A stretch of DNA of 64,000 bases from Planctomycetota bacterium (GCA_022711465.1 JAKLEZ010000003.1:62001-126000); one strand, 5' to 3'; positions 44,981 to 54,919 are shown, counted from the stretch's first letter. Numbers and translations are program-made. The notes: generated by a model from the letters alone, not told the origin.

Positions 44981-45727
44981 CTATCCGATGTACAGGCCCT
45001 CGATCCGAACCTGTACACCGTGCTTACCCTTGCTGATGGAGTTGACCAATCCGCTGTGCCGCCACTGGAGCATACACCGCCGAGGCATGAACCAGTAGCG
45101 CATCCCGATCTTCAGCTCCGCGCGGGTATCCTTGACCAGCCCTTCGTAGGCCTCGGCCGAGTAGTAGCCGATGTCCTTGTGAGCACTGGCACGTGGATTC
45201 AGCGGGCCGGTCACACACCAGACAATCACGCCGGTCCGCGGCTCGACGCTCATGACCACGCCGCAGTGGGTGATCGGGCATCCGCAGGACATGCCCAGCG
45301 GCCGGCCGATGATGAGGTCCCCGCGGGTGACGTTCATCTCGCGGGTGATGAGGGGATTGTGCGGCAGCATGGTCTCGCGCGGGCCGGGCTCGTTCGGGAA
45401 TGTATCGAGCACGAAATCGAAATCGCGGCCAAGCGAATCCTCGTAGGTCACGCCTTCGTGGACGTCGCCCATGTCGCAGGCAACGCAACTTCCCGCGCAC
45501 GCCGAGGCTTGGACGTCGGGCGCAGCCCAGGCAACGGGCGCGGCGGACTTGGCTGCCGGACGTGCGCCGCGGCCCGCTCCATCCTTGTAGATGCAGCGCC
45601 TGATCTCACCGGGCCGCTCCACCACGGCCTTGGCGAACTCCGCACAGGACCGCCGGCCACATAGCCCGCAATCCAGACCCGGCAGGTCGCTCAGAACAGA
45701 CTGCAGTTCGGGCGTGGCACTCGACAT
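44981..45727 (-). CDS. 4Fe-4S-domain protein of an ABC/GTPase trio
   Basis: A 248-residue cytoplasmic protein. The N-terminus has a four-cysteine 4Fe-4S motif of the PF04060 type, LDCGLCGRRSCAEF with a further Cys in EIRRCIY. More cysteine clusters follow (CAGSCVACDMG and SCGCPITHCG). The rest is a beta-rich domain of unknown function (RGDLIIGRPLG, GVIVWCVTGPLNP). The 4Fe-4S motif type occurs in acetyl-CoA synthase corrinoid proteins and reductive activators. It is the last gene of a three-gene unit with a G3E GTPase and a stand-alone ABC ATPase. The trio suggests cofactor insertion or redox activation of another enzyme; the target is unknown. Confidence 0.8.
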   Translation of the reverse strand: MSSATPELQSVLSDLPGLDCGLCGRRSCAEFAKAVVERPGEIRRCIYKDGAGRGARPAAKSAAPVAWAAPDVQASACAGSCVACDMGDVHEGVTYEDSLGRDFDFVLDTFPNEPGPRETMLPHNPLITREMNVTRGDLIIGRPLGMSCGCPITHCGVVMSVEPRTGVIVWCVTGPLNPRASAHKDIGYYSAEAYEGLVKDTRAELKIGMRYWFMPRRCMLQWRHSGLVNSISKGKHGVQVRIEGLYIG

Positions 45728-45785
45728 GGCTCACCTCTTCCTTCTCACTTCTGACTTCCGGAATCGCCGCCGGCGGCGTCACTCT

Positions 45786-46487
45786 TCACTCCCCGCGGTA
45801 GAAGATATCCGTATCCAGCGGCCGGACGACACCAAAATGCTGCTTCCAGCCGATCTCCTTCTTGCCAACGCAGATGGTGCAGGTGCCCACCGGCGGACTG
45901 CCGCGCAGGTAGAGGGGGTTGTTCACCTCCGGGCTCTCTTCCAGTTGACGAACCAGCGGGTCCACACCGATGCCATAGAGCGCGTCGGTCTCGATGATCC
46001 GCACGCCGGGCACCGCCTCGAGAATGCGAGCCCGAAACACCTCGCGCTCGGCCTGCGAGATCAGGTCGATCTTGGTCACGATGGCCACATCTGCCAGCGA
46101 CAGCATGGGACCGATCTTGCGCGGCAGATTCATGCCGCTGGTCGCCTCCAGTACCACCAGCCCCAGCGAGCCCTCGATGTACGGGGAGCATCGCAGGCAC
46201 AACCCAGCCGTCTCGACCAGCAGGAAATCCGCCGCCTCCCCCTCGGCCCATTCGATGGCCTCACCCAGGACCATGACGTTGCAGTGGTCCGGGCACAACT
46301 CACCCGAGTACACCTTCTTGACCGGAATGTTGAACTCCTCGCCGAACAGCGTGTCCTCGTCGGCGTATTGCACGTCGATCTTCAGGTAGGCCGGGCGCCG
46401 GCCATTCCCGATCAACCGGCGTACGACTTGCTTGAGAATCGTGGTCTTGCCGCTCGTCGGCGGACCGGCGCAGATGACTGCTCTCAT
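45786..46487 (-). CDS. G3E-family GTPase (metallochaperone-like) with extra cysteine pairs
   Basis: A 233-residue P-loop GTPase. Walker A is GPPTSGKTT near the N-terminus, the G3E-type motif is LLVETAGLC, and TKIDL stands in for NKxD. Cys motifs CPDHCN, CLRCSPY and GTCTIC are candidate metal sites, as in CobW, UreG or HypB relatives. G3E GTPases usually deliver metals or cobamides to enzymes. The ATG at 46487 has AAGGAG ten bases upstream; an earlier ATG at 46520 overlaps the stop of the ABC gene as ATGA and is also possible. Its place between the ABC ATPase and the 4Fe-4S protein supports a role in a joint maturation system. Confidence 0.85.
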   Translation of the reverse strand: MRAVICAGPPTSGKTTILKQVVRRLIGNGRRPAYLKIDVQYADEDTLFGEEFNIPVKKVYSGELCPDHCNVMVLGEAIEWAEGEAADFLLVETAGLCLRCSPYIEGSLGLVVLEATSGMNLPRKIGPMLSLADVAIVTKIDLISQAEREVFRARILEAVPGVRIIETDALYGIGVDPLVRQLEESPEVNNPLYLRGSPPVGTCTICVGKKEIGWKQHFGVVRPLDTDIFYRGE

Positions 46488-46516
46488 GCTGGTTTGACTC
46501 CTTGTTGTAGCAGGAT

Positions 46517-47380
46517 TCATGCGGCTGGCAGGTAGCCCATGGCCTGCAGCCTCTCGCCGACAACGCTGGCGGTCAGTTGCTCGCCTTCACGGATCTTGTG
46601 ACGCAGGTAGAGGAGCAGATCATCCAGGGTCTTGATTTCCTCAGCGACCAGACGCTCTTCTTCGGCGGTGACGATGACCTTGCGCATGCCGCCCTGACGC
46701 ATCACGATGCGGTAGTCGGAGAGCAGGGCGATCCGCGGGTCGTGGGTGACGAAGATGAAGACCTTGCGGTAGGCTCGCAGCAGCTCCAGGGCCTTGGTGC
46801 GGTGAATGCCGGCGTTCTCGATTTCGTCCAGCAGGATAATCGGAGCGTTACCGATGATGACCGCGTCGGCGATCAGCAGGGCCCGGGTCTGGCCGCCGGA
46901 CAGCTCGGTCATCGGGTTGCTGAGGATCAACGGTTCCCCGGTGAGCTGGTTGGCGAAATCGACCGTCTCCTGCACCACGGCCTCCGGATGCTCCACACCC
47001 CGAATGGTGGCGTGGGTCCTGAGGAACCTGTCGACCGGCAGGTCGGAGAGGAAGTTGGTGTGCTGGGAGATCAACGCGATCGGGTTCTTGGAGGGGTACC
47101 AGGCAATCTCCTCCGGCGGCAGGGATCCGTTGATCAGGACTCTTCGCCGGGACGGCGTGTTGCGGTTGGCGAACAGTTCAACATCGTTGATCAGCGTGGT
47201 CTTGCCGCATCCGGTCGGCCCGACGATGCTCACCACGTCGCCCATGTTGAGGGTCACTCGTTCGACCGGCTCCTTCTCACCGGCCTTGGTGCACCCGCCC
47301 AGAATCGTGATGCTGTCGATTCGCACGAGTCTCAACTCCCCTGAGCGCGCTTCTGTCTCCGTGTGGCACTGGTATTTCAC
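46517..47380 (-). CDS. Stand-alone ABC-type ATPase without a membrane partner
   Basis: A 287-residue ABC ATPase. Walker A is VGPTGCGKTT, the signature is LSGGQTRALLIADAV, Walker B is PIILLDEIENAGI, and the switch His is in FVTHDPRI. There is no transmembrane region and no permease gene next to it. The DEIENAG Walker B variant is also not that of usual importers. A C-terminal helical extension (EEIKTLDDLLLYLRHKIREG) follows. The GTG at 47380 is chosen with GAGGG seven bases upstream; an upstream in-frame start at 47461 would add an unlikely leader. It is coupled to the G3E GTPase. An analogous soluble ABC ATPase (AtwA) works in activating methyl-CoM reductase; a similar role here is speculation. 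Confidence 0.83.
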   Translation of the reverse strand: MKYQCHTETEARSGELRLVRIDSITILGGCTKAGEKEPVERVTLNMGDVVSIVGPTGCGKTTLINDVELFANRNTPSRRRVLINGSLPPEEIAWYPSKNPIALISQHTNFLSDLPVDRFLRTHATIRGVEHPEAVVQETVDFANQLTGEPLILSNPMTELSGGQTRALLIADAVIIGNAPIILLDEIENAGIHRTKALELLRAYRKVFIFVTHDPRIALLSDYRIVMRQGGMRKVIVTAEEERLVAEEIKTLDDLLLYLRHKIREGEQLTASVVGERLQAMGYLPAA

Positions 47381-47610
47381 CGATGAGCCCTCAGGCTCGT
47401 GGCGTACGTTCCGCCTGGGCGCGCTATCAGACCGTTCGGCCACACGCCACCACGTTCCCACTCGTCAAAGCCTCATCGCCGGGCAGGCCCCTCCAGCCTG
47501 CCCAGTACCGGAGGATCCCTGCTTGCATTCTCCATGCCAGCCGGAGATAGTCCCAAATACTGGCCGCCAGGAGTGATTCGCACGTTCCCGGAGAATCACA
47601 TGCGTCCGTT

Positions 47611-47626
47611 CCGTGACATGTCACGG
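47611..47626. promoter_or_regulatory. 16-bp perfect palindrome upstream of the ABC/GTPase/4Fe-4S trio
   Basis: CCGTGACATGTCACGG is a perfect palindrome about 230 bp upstream of the trio, in the gap behind the histidine kinase gene. It has the form of a dimeric operator, but a single such palindrome in 64 kb is expected by chance. Confidence 0.25.
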
Positions 47627-47777
47627 CCGCCCCGTCGCATCGTCTCAGCAGCCCATGAAATGTGACCGGGCAATACCGGAGTCCGGCGCCTGAGGGGTGA
47701 GCATCAAGGAGCAGCGGGGACCATCAGAGAACCGCTGGAAGCGGCCCTGGTAACCTCCCAGATCCACACAACTCCAC

Positions 47778-50630
47778 CTACTTGGGCACCGTGAACGAGA
47801 ATGAGCATCCCGTCCCGACCTGGGACTGCAACTCGACCTTGCCCCCATAGCCTTCGACGATCTTCTTGACGAGGGCCAACCCGATACCGGTACCTTCCTG
47901 CTGATCGCGGGGCATGAGGGTCTGAAAGATCCCGAACACCTTGTCATGGTATCTGGGGTCGATGCCGGGACCGTTGTCTGTCACGTGGAACCGCCAGCAC
48001 GCGCCCGCCTCCTCACATCCGATCGTGATCCGACCTTCCGGCTTGTCCATGAATTTGATGGCGTTGGCGATGAGGTTCTGAAACACCTGCTGCACCCGCA
48101 CGCGGTCTGCGATCACGACCGGAAGCGAGGACTCGACCGCGACCCGGATGTGCGGCGGCGGAGAGAGTGATTCGATTACCTCCCGAACCAGGGCATCGAG
48201 GTCCACCGGGCGGCGATCCTCCTCGACCCGGCCGATGCGCGAATACTGGAGGATTCCATCGATGAGATTGTGCATCCGTCCGATCCGGCCGTGCATGAGG
48301 TCAAGTTTGCGCTTTCCCTCGTCGTCCAGCACAGCCGTGTAGTCCTCCGAAATCCACTGGGCCAACTGGCTGACCGCCCGCAACGGTGCCTTCAGATCGT
48401 GGGACACGACGTAGGCGAATTCGTTCAGGGCGGTGTTGGCGGCGGCAAGCTGAGCCGTTCGCTGTTCAACCCGCTGCTCCAATTCAGCGTTGAGTCTGTG
48501 GATCTCCTCCTCCGCTCGCTTCCGCTCGGTGATGTCGGTGTCGCTGCCGCGGTAGCCCCGCAGGCTCCCGTCGGCATTCAGAAGAGGAATGCCGTTAGTG
48601 GAAAGCCACGCCTGCCTGCCATCCTTGGTCACCGCGGCGTTGACCATGTTGACAAAAGGTTCGTGTCTCTCGAAAACCGCAAAGGCGGCCTGTTTGAACG
48701 CCTCCCGGCCGGTTTCAGGGTGCAAATCGTAGAAGCGCGTGCGGCCGATCAGTTCCTCGGGGCGATAGCCGAGAACGCGTTCAATCACCTCATTGAGGTA
48801 AGTATACAGGCCGTTCGGATCGACTTCCCAGATGAAAGTCCGGCTCTGCTCGGCAAGCTGGTCAAAACGATGTTTGCTCTCCTGCAGATCCGCGGTCCGC
48901 ACGGCAACCAATCGCTCCAGCTCCTCGCGGCGATGAAGAATCAGACGGGTGATGGCAACGCCCGCGGCGGTGAGCGCCAGGCCGACCAGGATGGCCACCC
49001 CGCCGGCCTGTCTCGGGTACAAACGGGCGAACTCCGGGCCCGCGTGGGCGGACACCGCAAAGACCTTGCCAAAAGCACAGACGGGGCGCGTGGTGGCGTG
49101 TCCGATGCTCAGGTGGCCATCATCTCCAGGAGTGGCGGCAAGCGGCTCGGGCTCTGCCCCGGCGCGCCAGAGAGCGAGTTCAAGGTGCGCTGCGCCATCC
49201 GCACCCGCCATTTGTAGGAGATCATCCATCCGTAGCACTGCCACGGCGAAGCCGCGCAGGCGGTTGGGTTCATCCAGGTCGCTGACCGGCTGAAAGATCA
49301 GCATTCCCTTTCGGCCACCCGCACGCTCGGCCAGGAGGATCGGTTCCGTCGCGCTGGGCAGGTTGCTGCTGATGGCCGCCTCGATGGCCTCGCGACATCG
49401 TGGTTCGGAACCCAGATCGTATCCTCGGGCGGCTTCGTCATTCGCCAGAGGCGCCACCTGAAAGACAGGATAGTAGACCGCCCGACCGGCGGCCGGCACC
49501 CGGTTGCCCCGGGAATCCTTCTGCCAGATCTCAAACTCTGTCACTCCCGCGAGGTGGGCTTCGGCTTCGAATCGCAACTTCTCTTCGGCGGGCACCGCCG
49601 GAATCCACTCCCAGGCGTGTACCGTCTGGTTCCGGGCCAGGTATGCGGCAAACCGCTGGAACTCATCCAGGGTCACTGTGACGCTGTTCTCGTAGAAACT
49701 CGCCAGGCTCCCAAGCCCAGTTTCGCGGATGTCACGCAACTCTTCGGCAACCGCCTCGGTTCGACTCACGGCCAGCTGCATGAACGCATCGTTGCGCCGA
49801 TAGGCCTCACGTTCACTGACCAGCCACGCGGCAGACAATGTCACGAGCAGGCCAACCACGGCCGCCAGAACGGATTCCAGGCGCCGACCCGGGCAGAGCG
49901 ACTCGCTGGACATGCGGGCGCGTCTTGCCGACAACAATGTGCCGAACCACAGGACTGCCATCAGGGCCAACGCGAACAGGACGGGCGGTATCGCCGCCCT
50001 AGCCAGCACCCACTTCCAGGCGCGGGCGTCGACATCGATACCCAGGACGGCCACGACCGTCTGCGAATCACGAATCGGCACCAGGGCCCTGGCCCACGTG
50101 CCCCAGCGATCGCGCGAGGGCCCTTCGACCACCTCGATACCCGAGGCAAAGGCACGACGGCATCCCTCCATGGCGTCGGCAGAAGCCTGTCCCAGAAAGG
50201 CGCCATCCTTGAGGGCAGCCAACTCACTGTCTACCAGCGGCACGATCTTGCCGTCGCCCGTCCGACCGAGGAGATACACGCCGCGGCACCGCGGGTCGGC
50301 CGAACAGATCGTGGCCAACTGCGTCTTGAGCCGCTGGTAGGCGGGCGCGCTCGGCCCCATTTCCAAACTCGAAAGGACCTGAATACGTTCGAGGTCGATT
50401 CCCTGGGCCACGAACTGCGCCTGCCTGAGCAGATCGGATCCCATCTGGTAGCCAGCCTGCGCCGCCATCCACCAGGCCACGCCGAGCGCGACCGGCAGCA
50501 GGACCAATGCACCCGCCACACACAGCCAGCGTCGCCTTCGTCCGTCTGGGATCCTGTTCGCCGGGATATCGTCAGGCACTGTCGGAGCCCTCGCTGGATG
50601 AGGCCGGCGCTTGGCCTGCCTTCGGCACAT
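47778..50630 (-). CDS. Hybrid-free sensor histidine kinase with Cache-like, CHASE and PAS domains
   Basis: A 950-residue membrane kinase. A first transmembrane segment (about 35-57) and a Cache-like extracytoplasmic part (CSADPRCRGVYLLGRTGDG) are followed by two more transmembrane segments. A CHASE domain then follows (FYENSVTVTLDEFQRFAAYL, VHAWEWIPAVPAEEKLRFEA), and a fourth transmembrane segment near residue 560. Cytoplasmic parts are a PAS domain (FIWEVDPNGLYTYLNEVIER), HisKA with the phospho-acceptor in FAYVVSHDLKAPLRAVSQ, and a HATPase with NLIANAIKFM, DNGPGIDPRY and GTGIGLALVKKIVEGYGG. No response regulator gene is adjacent, so it is an orphan kinase; CHASE suggests a small extracellular ligand. 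The first codon could also be TTG at 50633. Confidence 0.9.
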   Translation of the reverse strand: MCRRQAKRRPHPARAPTVPDDIPANRIPDGRRRRWLCVAGALVLLPVALGVAWWMAAQAGYQMGSDLLRQAQFVAQGIDLERIQVLSSLEMGPSAPAYQRLKTQLATICSADPRCRGVYLLGRTGDGKIVPLVDSELAALKDGAFLGQASADAMEGCRRAFASGIEVVEGPSRDRWGTWARALVPIRDSQTVVAVLGIDVDARAWKWVLARAAIPPVLFALALMAVLWFGTLLSARRARMSSESLCPGRRLESVLAAVVGLLVTLSAAWLVSEREAYRRNDAFMQLAVSRTEAVAEELRDIRETGLGSLASFYENSVTVTLDEFQRFAAYLARNQTVHAWEWIPAVPAEEKLRFEAEAHLAGVTEFEIWQKDSRGNRVPAAGRAVYYPVFQVAPLANDEAARGYDLGSEPRCREAIEAAISSNLPSATEPILLAERAGGRKGMLIFQPVSDLDEPNRLRGFAVAVLRMDDLLQMAGADGAAHLELALWRAGAEPEPLAATPGDDGHLSIGHATTRPVCAFGKVFAVSAHAGPEFARLYPRQAGGVAILVGLALTAAGVAITRLILHRREELERLVAVRTADLQESKHRFDQLAEQSRTFIWEVDPNGLYTYLNEVIERVLGYRPEELIGRTRFYDLHPETGREAFKQAAFAVFERHEPFVNMVNAAVTKDGRQAWLSTNGIPLLNADGSLRGYRGSDTDITERKRAEEEIHRLNAELEQRVEQRTAQLAAANTALNEFAYVVSHDLKAPLRAVSQLAQWISEDYTAVLDDEGKRKLDLMHGRIGRMHNLIDGILQYSRIGRVEEDRRPVDLDALVREVIESLSPPPHIRVAVESSLPVVIADRVRVQQVFQNLIANAIKFMDKPEGRITIGCEEAGACWRFHVTDNGPGIDPRYHDKVFGIFQTLMPRDQQEGTGIGLALVKKIVEGYGGKVELQSQVGTGCSFSFTVPK

Positions 50631-51241
50631 CAATGCCGGCTGCCGTAAGTGACGCTTTCTCTTTGAGTTGTGGCAGGCGAACCAGATGCCAGGCTACCGC
50701 CGGAAGAGATGGGCTCGAGCGATGACATCCGTCGACTGCACCTCGCACCCGACCATCGTGAAGCCACGTTCGTCATGCCGAGCCGTCTCTGCTCAGCATC
50801 ATGCGTCCCACCGCGCACGCCGCTCGACGAAGATGCGATCGGCACCCAGGGCCACCCGGTCGGTGATCCAGTCCGTGCTACCGCCTCCAACTCCATTGTA
50901 GCAGACTCATCCCGACCACCATAGGATCCGGGCAACCACTGCGCGACCAGCCCTCAGGGCCACGTCGCGAGCATGGCGTTTCTGACCCGCGCAGACCGGT
51001 AGGGGCGCGCAGCCATGCCAGCGTAGCCGGACACGCTCCAGCTTGATTGAGGCCCCTCAGGTGGTGTCCTCGCTCGGCGAATGCACCTGTCCGCTGTTGC
51101 TGCGGGTCTTCGGACTTGATCGGGCATGCGCCGAGCCTATGATGATCTTGAGCCCTTCAAGGGTATCCAGTTCGTCCGGGGGTTATCGACCGGACCGATC
51201 ACAAACCCCTAGCGCCGCCCGGGGCGGTAAGGAGATCCCGT
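50631..51241. other. Intergenic region between the kinase and the GH38 gene
   Basis: About 610 bp with no convincing gene. AAGGAG at 51229-51234 serves the GH38 start, preceded by a short GC hairpin-like CCGCCCGGGGCGG. Short open frames here on both strands lack family features. Confidence 0.45.
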
Positions 51242-54200
51242 ATGACTCGACACGTTCTTGCGAGCCTGACCGTTCTTCTGGCTTTCTCGGCCGGTACCAC
51301 CTCGGGCGCAGATACTGATGTACTGTGGCAGATCGGCAAGACCAACAAGGACTACCATGACTTGGGCAATGCCGGCGACGTGTTCGGCGGGTACACCAAG
51401 GCGTTTCCCAGAGATGTGCGTTTCACCGTCGGCAAGAGCGATCCGGCCAAGGATTTCAGTGCTTCTCATCCCGGACCGGTCGACGCCTGGGCCGGCAACA
51501 AGACCCACCCCTTCCGGATCAACTTCGACCTGCAGGGCCCCCCGGCAACCGCATACGAGCTGAGAATTGACGTACTCGACACCCAGGGCAGCTTCGGCCC
51601 GACGCTGCGGGTCAAGGTCAACGAGCAGAGCACGGAGATCCCGCTGGAACGAGGCGCCGGTGACATGGTGGTGCTCCACCCGGAAATGGGGAAGAACCGG
51701 GCCCTCAAGTTCATGATCGCGGGGGCCACCCTCAAACCGGAAGGCAATACCATCGAACTGACCGTGACTCGGGGCTCTTGGCTCCTCTATGACGCGATCT
51801 CGCTGGCCAAGCTGACGCTGGAGGCGAATGTCGCACCCAACCTCTCTGTCAAACCAAGCCTTTTCTTCGTCGAGAAAGAAGGCAAGCTTCAGCAGGAGCT
51901 GACCGTTTCGGTCGATCGCCTTCTAACCACGGACCTGGTGAAGATCGAGGTCCGCAGCGGCGAGCAGCAGATCGGGTCCGGTACGCTGGGCAGGCCGATG
52001 TTCGGCATCGCCAGCGGACCGCTGCACGTGGCCGAGGCGACCACCGAACGAGAGCTCGTGGTAACCGTCTCCGCAGGCTCGCAAGCCATCACGGCCAAAG
52101 TCACCCAGAAGCCGCAGAAGAAATGGCGGATCTACTGCGCCCCCAGCACCCACACCGATATCGGCTACACCGCCCAGCAGGAGGCGGTTGTCGCCCTGCA
52201 CAACCGGAACACCGATCTGGCCCTGGAATTGAGCGCCGAGTTTCCACTCTACCACTGGAACCTGGAGTCGTCGTGGGCGGCGCAGATGTGGCTGCGCGAC
52301 AATCCGCCGTACCGTCACGAGGAACTCTACAAGGCCGCCCGCGAACATCGGGTCGGGATCGAGACCACCTACCTGAACATGCTCACCGGCCTATGCTCGG
52401 ACGAGGAGCTGATCCGCAACATGTATTACAGCGCCCGGCTGCACCGCGAGCACGCCGTCCCTTTCGAGAGCTACACGCTGACCGACGCCCCATCGCACGT
52501 CTGGGGTCTGCCGAGCATCCTGGCCGGCGCGGGCGTCCGCTACATCAGCATCGGTTCGAACCAGACCCGGGCGCCCATTCTCAAGCAGAACCTCCACCAC
52601 AAGTGCCCGTTCTGGTGGGAAGGACCGGACGGGCAGCGGGTCCTGCTCTGGAATACTTCCGGCTACTCCCAGGCCGGCAACATCGGACTGCGCGAGGGCA
52701 TGGCCCGCATGCGTCAGGCGATCGAAAGCGACTTGATGTGGTGGAATGGGCGCAGCGACTATCCGTACGACGCCATCCTGCTGCACGGGGCCTACTCGGA
52801 CAACGTGGCCATCGGTCGGGACATCGCCGAGTCCATCACCGAGTACAGCAAGCACTACGCTTACCCCAAGGTCATCCTGTGCAGCAATGACACATTCATG
52901 AAGCACATCGAGAAGAACTTCGCAGGCAAGATCCCGGTGGTCCGCGGCTGCGGCGGAAGCTGGTGGGAGGATGGGGCGGGGTCGAGTGCGGTCGAGACCG
53001 CGATCACTCGCGTCGCCCATCAGGACATCATCGCCGCGGAGACTGCCTGGGCCGTGGCCACAGGCGGCAAGCCCATTCCGTTATCAACACAAACCACGTT
53101 CGACGAGGCATGGAACAACATCCTGCTCTACGACGAGCACACCTGGGGCGCACACAACAGTATCGCCGAGCCGGATTCCGATTTCGTCACCCGCCAGTGG
53201 GCGGTCAAGGCTCAGTATGCCTACGATGCGGCCGACGCGAGCAAGCGTCTCCTCGATCAGGCCTTGGTGGAACTGGCCGGGCAGGTGAACGCCTCCGATA
53301 ACTCGCTGCTGGTGTTCAACCCTGCCGGCCGAAGCCGGACCGGCCTCGTCAAGGTCGATCTGCCCCGCGAGTTGGGTATCACCGATGAGCAGGGCACACC
53401 CGTGCCCAGCCAGATCGTGCGGCAGGATGTCATGGACGTGGTTACCAAGATGTTCCGGGCATCCGACGTGCCCGCCGTCGGCTATCGCACGTACAAGTTG
53501 ATCAAGGAGACGACCCGGCCCGCGGTTCCTCCGCGATTCAATGGCACAGTACTGGAAAACGACTTCTACAAGGTCAGCTTCGATCCGGCCACCGGCGGCA
53601 TCCTGAGCCTGCTCGACAAGAAGCTCAACAAGGAGTTGGTCGATAGCGCAGGCAAGTACAGGCTCGGCCAACTGGTGTACGCAGCCGGCGGTAAGTGCGT
53701 CGATCAATACAACGTCGATTGCCCAAACTTCGCAGAAGTGCGATTCTCCTCGCCCGAAAGAGCCAGGATCGAGGCCGGGCTTGCCGGGCCGGTCTACACC
53801 AGCGCTCGGACCGTAGCCAATATGCCCATGTTCCACAGGATTGAGCTGGAAACCATCCTGTACGAGCAGGAGCGGCGGGTCGATTTCGTCGTCCGGCTGA
53901 ACAAGAAAATGACTCGCGAGAAGGAGGCGGTGTATATCGCCTTCCCCTTCGCCGGCGCCGAGCCCAGGTTCCGGTACGAGATCGGCGGCGGCAGCGTGCG
54001 ACCCAACGAGGACCACTGGCCAGGCGGCTGCCGCGACTGGTTCAGCGTGCAGCGCTGGGTGACGGTCAACACCAACGACGTCGGCGTGGTCTGGTCGGCG
54101 GTGGATACGCCGCTGATCACCCTGTGTGATATGACACCGGGCAAGTGGCTCGACGAACTGCCGATCACCAACGGCACGGTGTTCGCGTATGCGCTGAACA

Positions 54201-54658
54201 ACTACTGGTTCACCAACTACAAGGCCGGCCAGGATGGCGAGTTCGTCTTCCGCTACAGCCTGACCAGTGACGCCCGAGCTGAGCCGGCCACCGCAACGCT
54301 GTTTGGCGAGGATGTGCAATCACCGATGCGTGCGGTTCGCCTGTTCGCAGGCCGCCGGTCACCGAAGCAGCCGACGGCGGCCAGCCTGTGCGAGGTCCAA
54401 CCATCTAACGTCATCATCACCGCGGTCAAGCCGGCCGATGACGGCAAGGGCGTGATCGTCCGCGTGCGCGAGACCGCGGGCCAGGCCACCGAAGCAAAGG
54501 TCGCAGTCAGGTTCCCGGGAGTGACCCGGGTGACCGGCTGCGACCTAGTCGAACGGAACCGGGATGCTCTGGCGGTGACGAATGGTCAGGTCACGGTGAA
54601 ACTCGCTGCGAACGCGATGGCCGCGATCCGACTGGAAGCGGGGGCAGAACGGCGCTGA
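51242..54658 (+). CDS. Secreted GH38 alpha-mannosidase-like enzyme with an N-terminal PL4-like domain
   Basis: A 1138-residue exported enzyme with a signal peptide ending near TTSGA. The N-terminal region starts LWQIGKTNKDYHDLGN and has a beta-sandwich like domain III of polysaccharide lyase family 4. The GH38 catalytic part begins WRIYCAPSTHTDIGYT, where His and Asp of HTD bind zinc. YTLTDAPSHVWGLPSILAGA holds the likely nucleophile Asp. The C-terminal GH38 part has VLENDFYKVSFDPATGGILS. GH38 enzymes trim alpha-mannosides with retention. Here it may digest external glycans, in line with the DUF2961 and FG-GAP genes. AAGGAG precedes the ATG. Exact linkage specificity cannot be told. Confidence 0.9.
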   Translation: MTRHVLASLTVLLAFSAGTTSGADTDVLWQIGKTNKDYHDLGNAGDVFGGYTKAFPRDVRFTVGKSDPAKDFSASHPGPVDAWAGNKTHPFRINFDLQGPPATAYELRIDVLDTQGSFGPTLRVKVNEQSTEIPLERGAGDMVVLHPEMGKNRALKFMIAGATLKPEGNTIELTVTRGSWLLYDAISLAKLTLEANVAPNLSVKPSLFFVEKEGKLQQELTVSVDRLLTTDLVKIEVRSGEQQIGSGTLGRPMFGIASGPLHVAEATTERELVVTVSAGSQAITAKVTQKPQKKWRIYCAPSTHTDIGYTAQQEAVVALHNRNTDLALELSAEFPLYHWNLESSWAAQMWLRDNPPYRHEELYKAAREHRVGIETTYLNMLTGLCSDEELIRNMYYSARLHREHAVPFESYTLTDAPSHVWGLPSILAGAGVRYISIGSNQTRAPILKQNLHHKCPFWWEGPDGQRVLLWNTSGYSQAGNIGLREGMARMRQAIESDLMWWNGRSDYPYDAILLHGAYSDNVAIGRDIAESITEYSKHYAYPKVILCSNDTFMKHIEKNFAGKIPVVRGCGGSWWEDGAGSSAVETAITRVAHQDIIAAETAWAVATGGKPIPLSTQTTFDEAWNNILLYDEHTWGAHNSIAEPDSDFVTRQWAVKAQYAYDAADASKRLLDQALVELAGQVNASDNSLLVFNPAGRSRTGLVKVDLPRELGITDEQGTPVPSQIVRQDVMDVVTKMFRASDVPAVGYRTYKLIKETTRPAVPPRFNGTVLENDFYKVSFDPATGGILSLLDKKLNKELVDSAGKYRLGQLVYAAGGKCVDQYNVDCPNFAEVRFSSPERARIEAGLAGPVYTSARTVANMPMFHRIELETILYEQERRVDFVVRLNKKMTREKEAVYIAFPFAGAEPRFRYEIGGGSVRPNEDHWPGGCRDWFSVQRWVTVNTNDVGVVWSAVDTPLITLCDMTPGKWLDELPITNGTVFAYALNNYWFTNYKAGQDGEFVFRYSLTSDARAEPATATLFGEDVQSPMRAVRLFAGRRSPKQPTAASLCEVQPSNVIITAVKPADDGKGVIVRVRETAGQATEAKVAVRFPGVTRVTGCDLVERNRDALAVTNGQVTVKLAANAMAAIRLEAGAERR

Positions 54659-54673
54659 GGGCAGGAGATGCAC

Positions 54674-54919
54674 ATGCGACCGGAGGACATCCTCGAGTTG
54701 TTGCGGCTTCATCCTTTCGAACCGTTTCGGCTGCATTTGAGCGACGGAGCGAGTTACGAGATCTGGCACCCGGACATGGCCATTGTTCAGCGGTCCAAGG
54801 TGATCGTGGCGGTACCCGGCCCGGAGGGCCCCGACGGCCCCGCCGAAGGAGTCGTGCATTGTTCACTCAGCCACATCACGCGGACTGAACCGGCCGACCG
54901 CTCCGGCATGACGGCGTGA
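54674..54919 (+). CDS. Small conserved planctomycete-type protein
   Basis: An 81-residue protein of unknown function. It has the pattern LLRLHPFEPFRLHLSDG then YEIWHPDMAIVQRSKVIV, seen in many small planctomycete proteins. The ATG at 54674 is preferred over 54668 because AGGAG (54663-54667) abuts the first and is correctly spaced from the second. It follows the GH38 gene by 15 bp and is probably co-transcribed. No signal peptide is present, so it is likely cytoplasmic. Confidence 0.75.
   Translation: MRPEDILELLRLHPFEPFRLHLSDGASYEIWHPDMAIVQRSKVIVAVPGPEGPDGPAEGVVHCSLSHITRTEPADRSGMTA

Noticed and set aside
50630..50935. Minus-strand open frame of 101 residues upstream of the kinase
   Set aside because: Composition and lack of ribosome binding site suggest chance.
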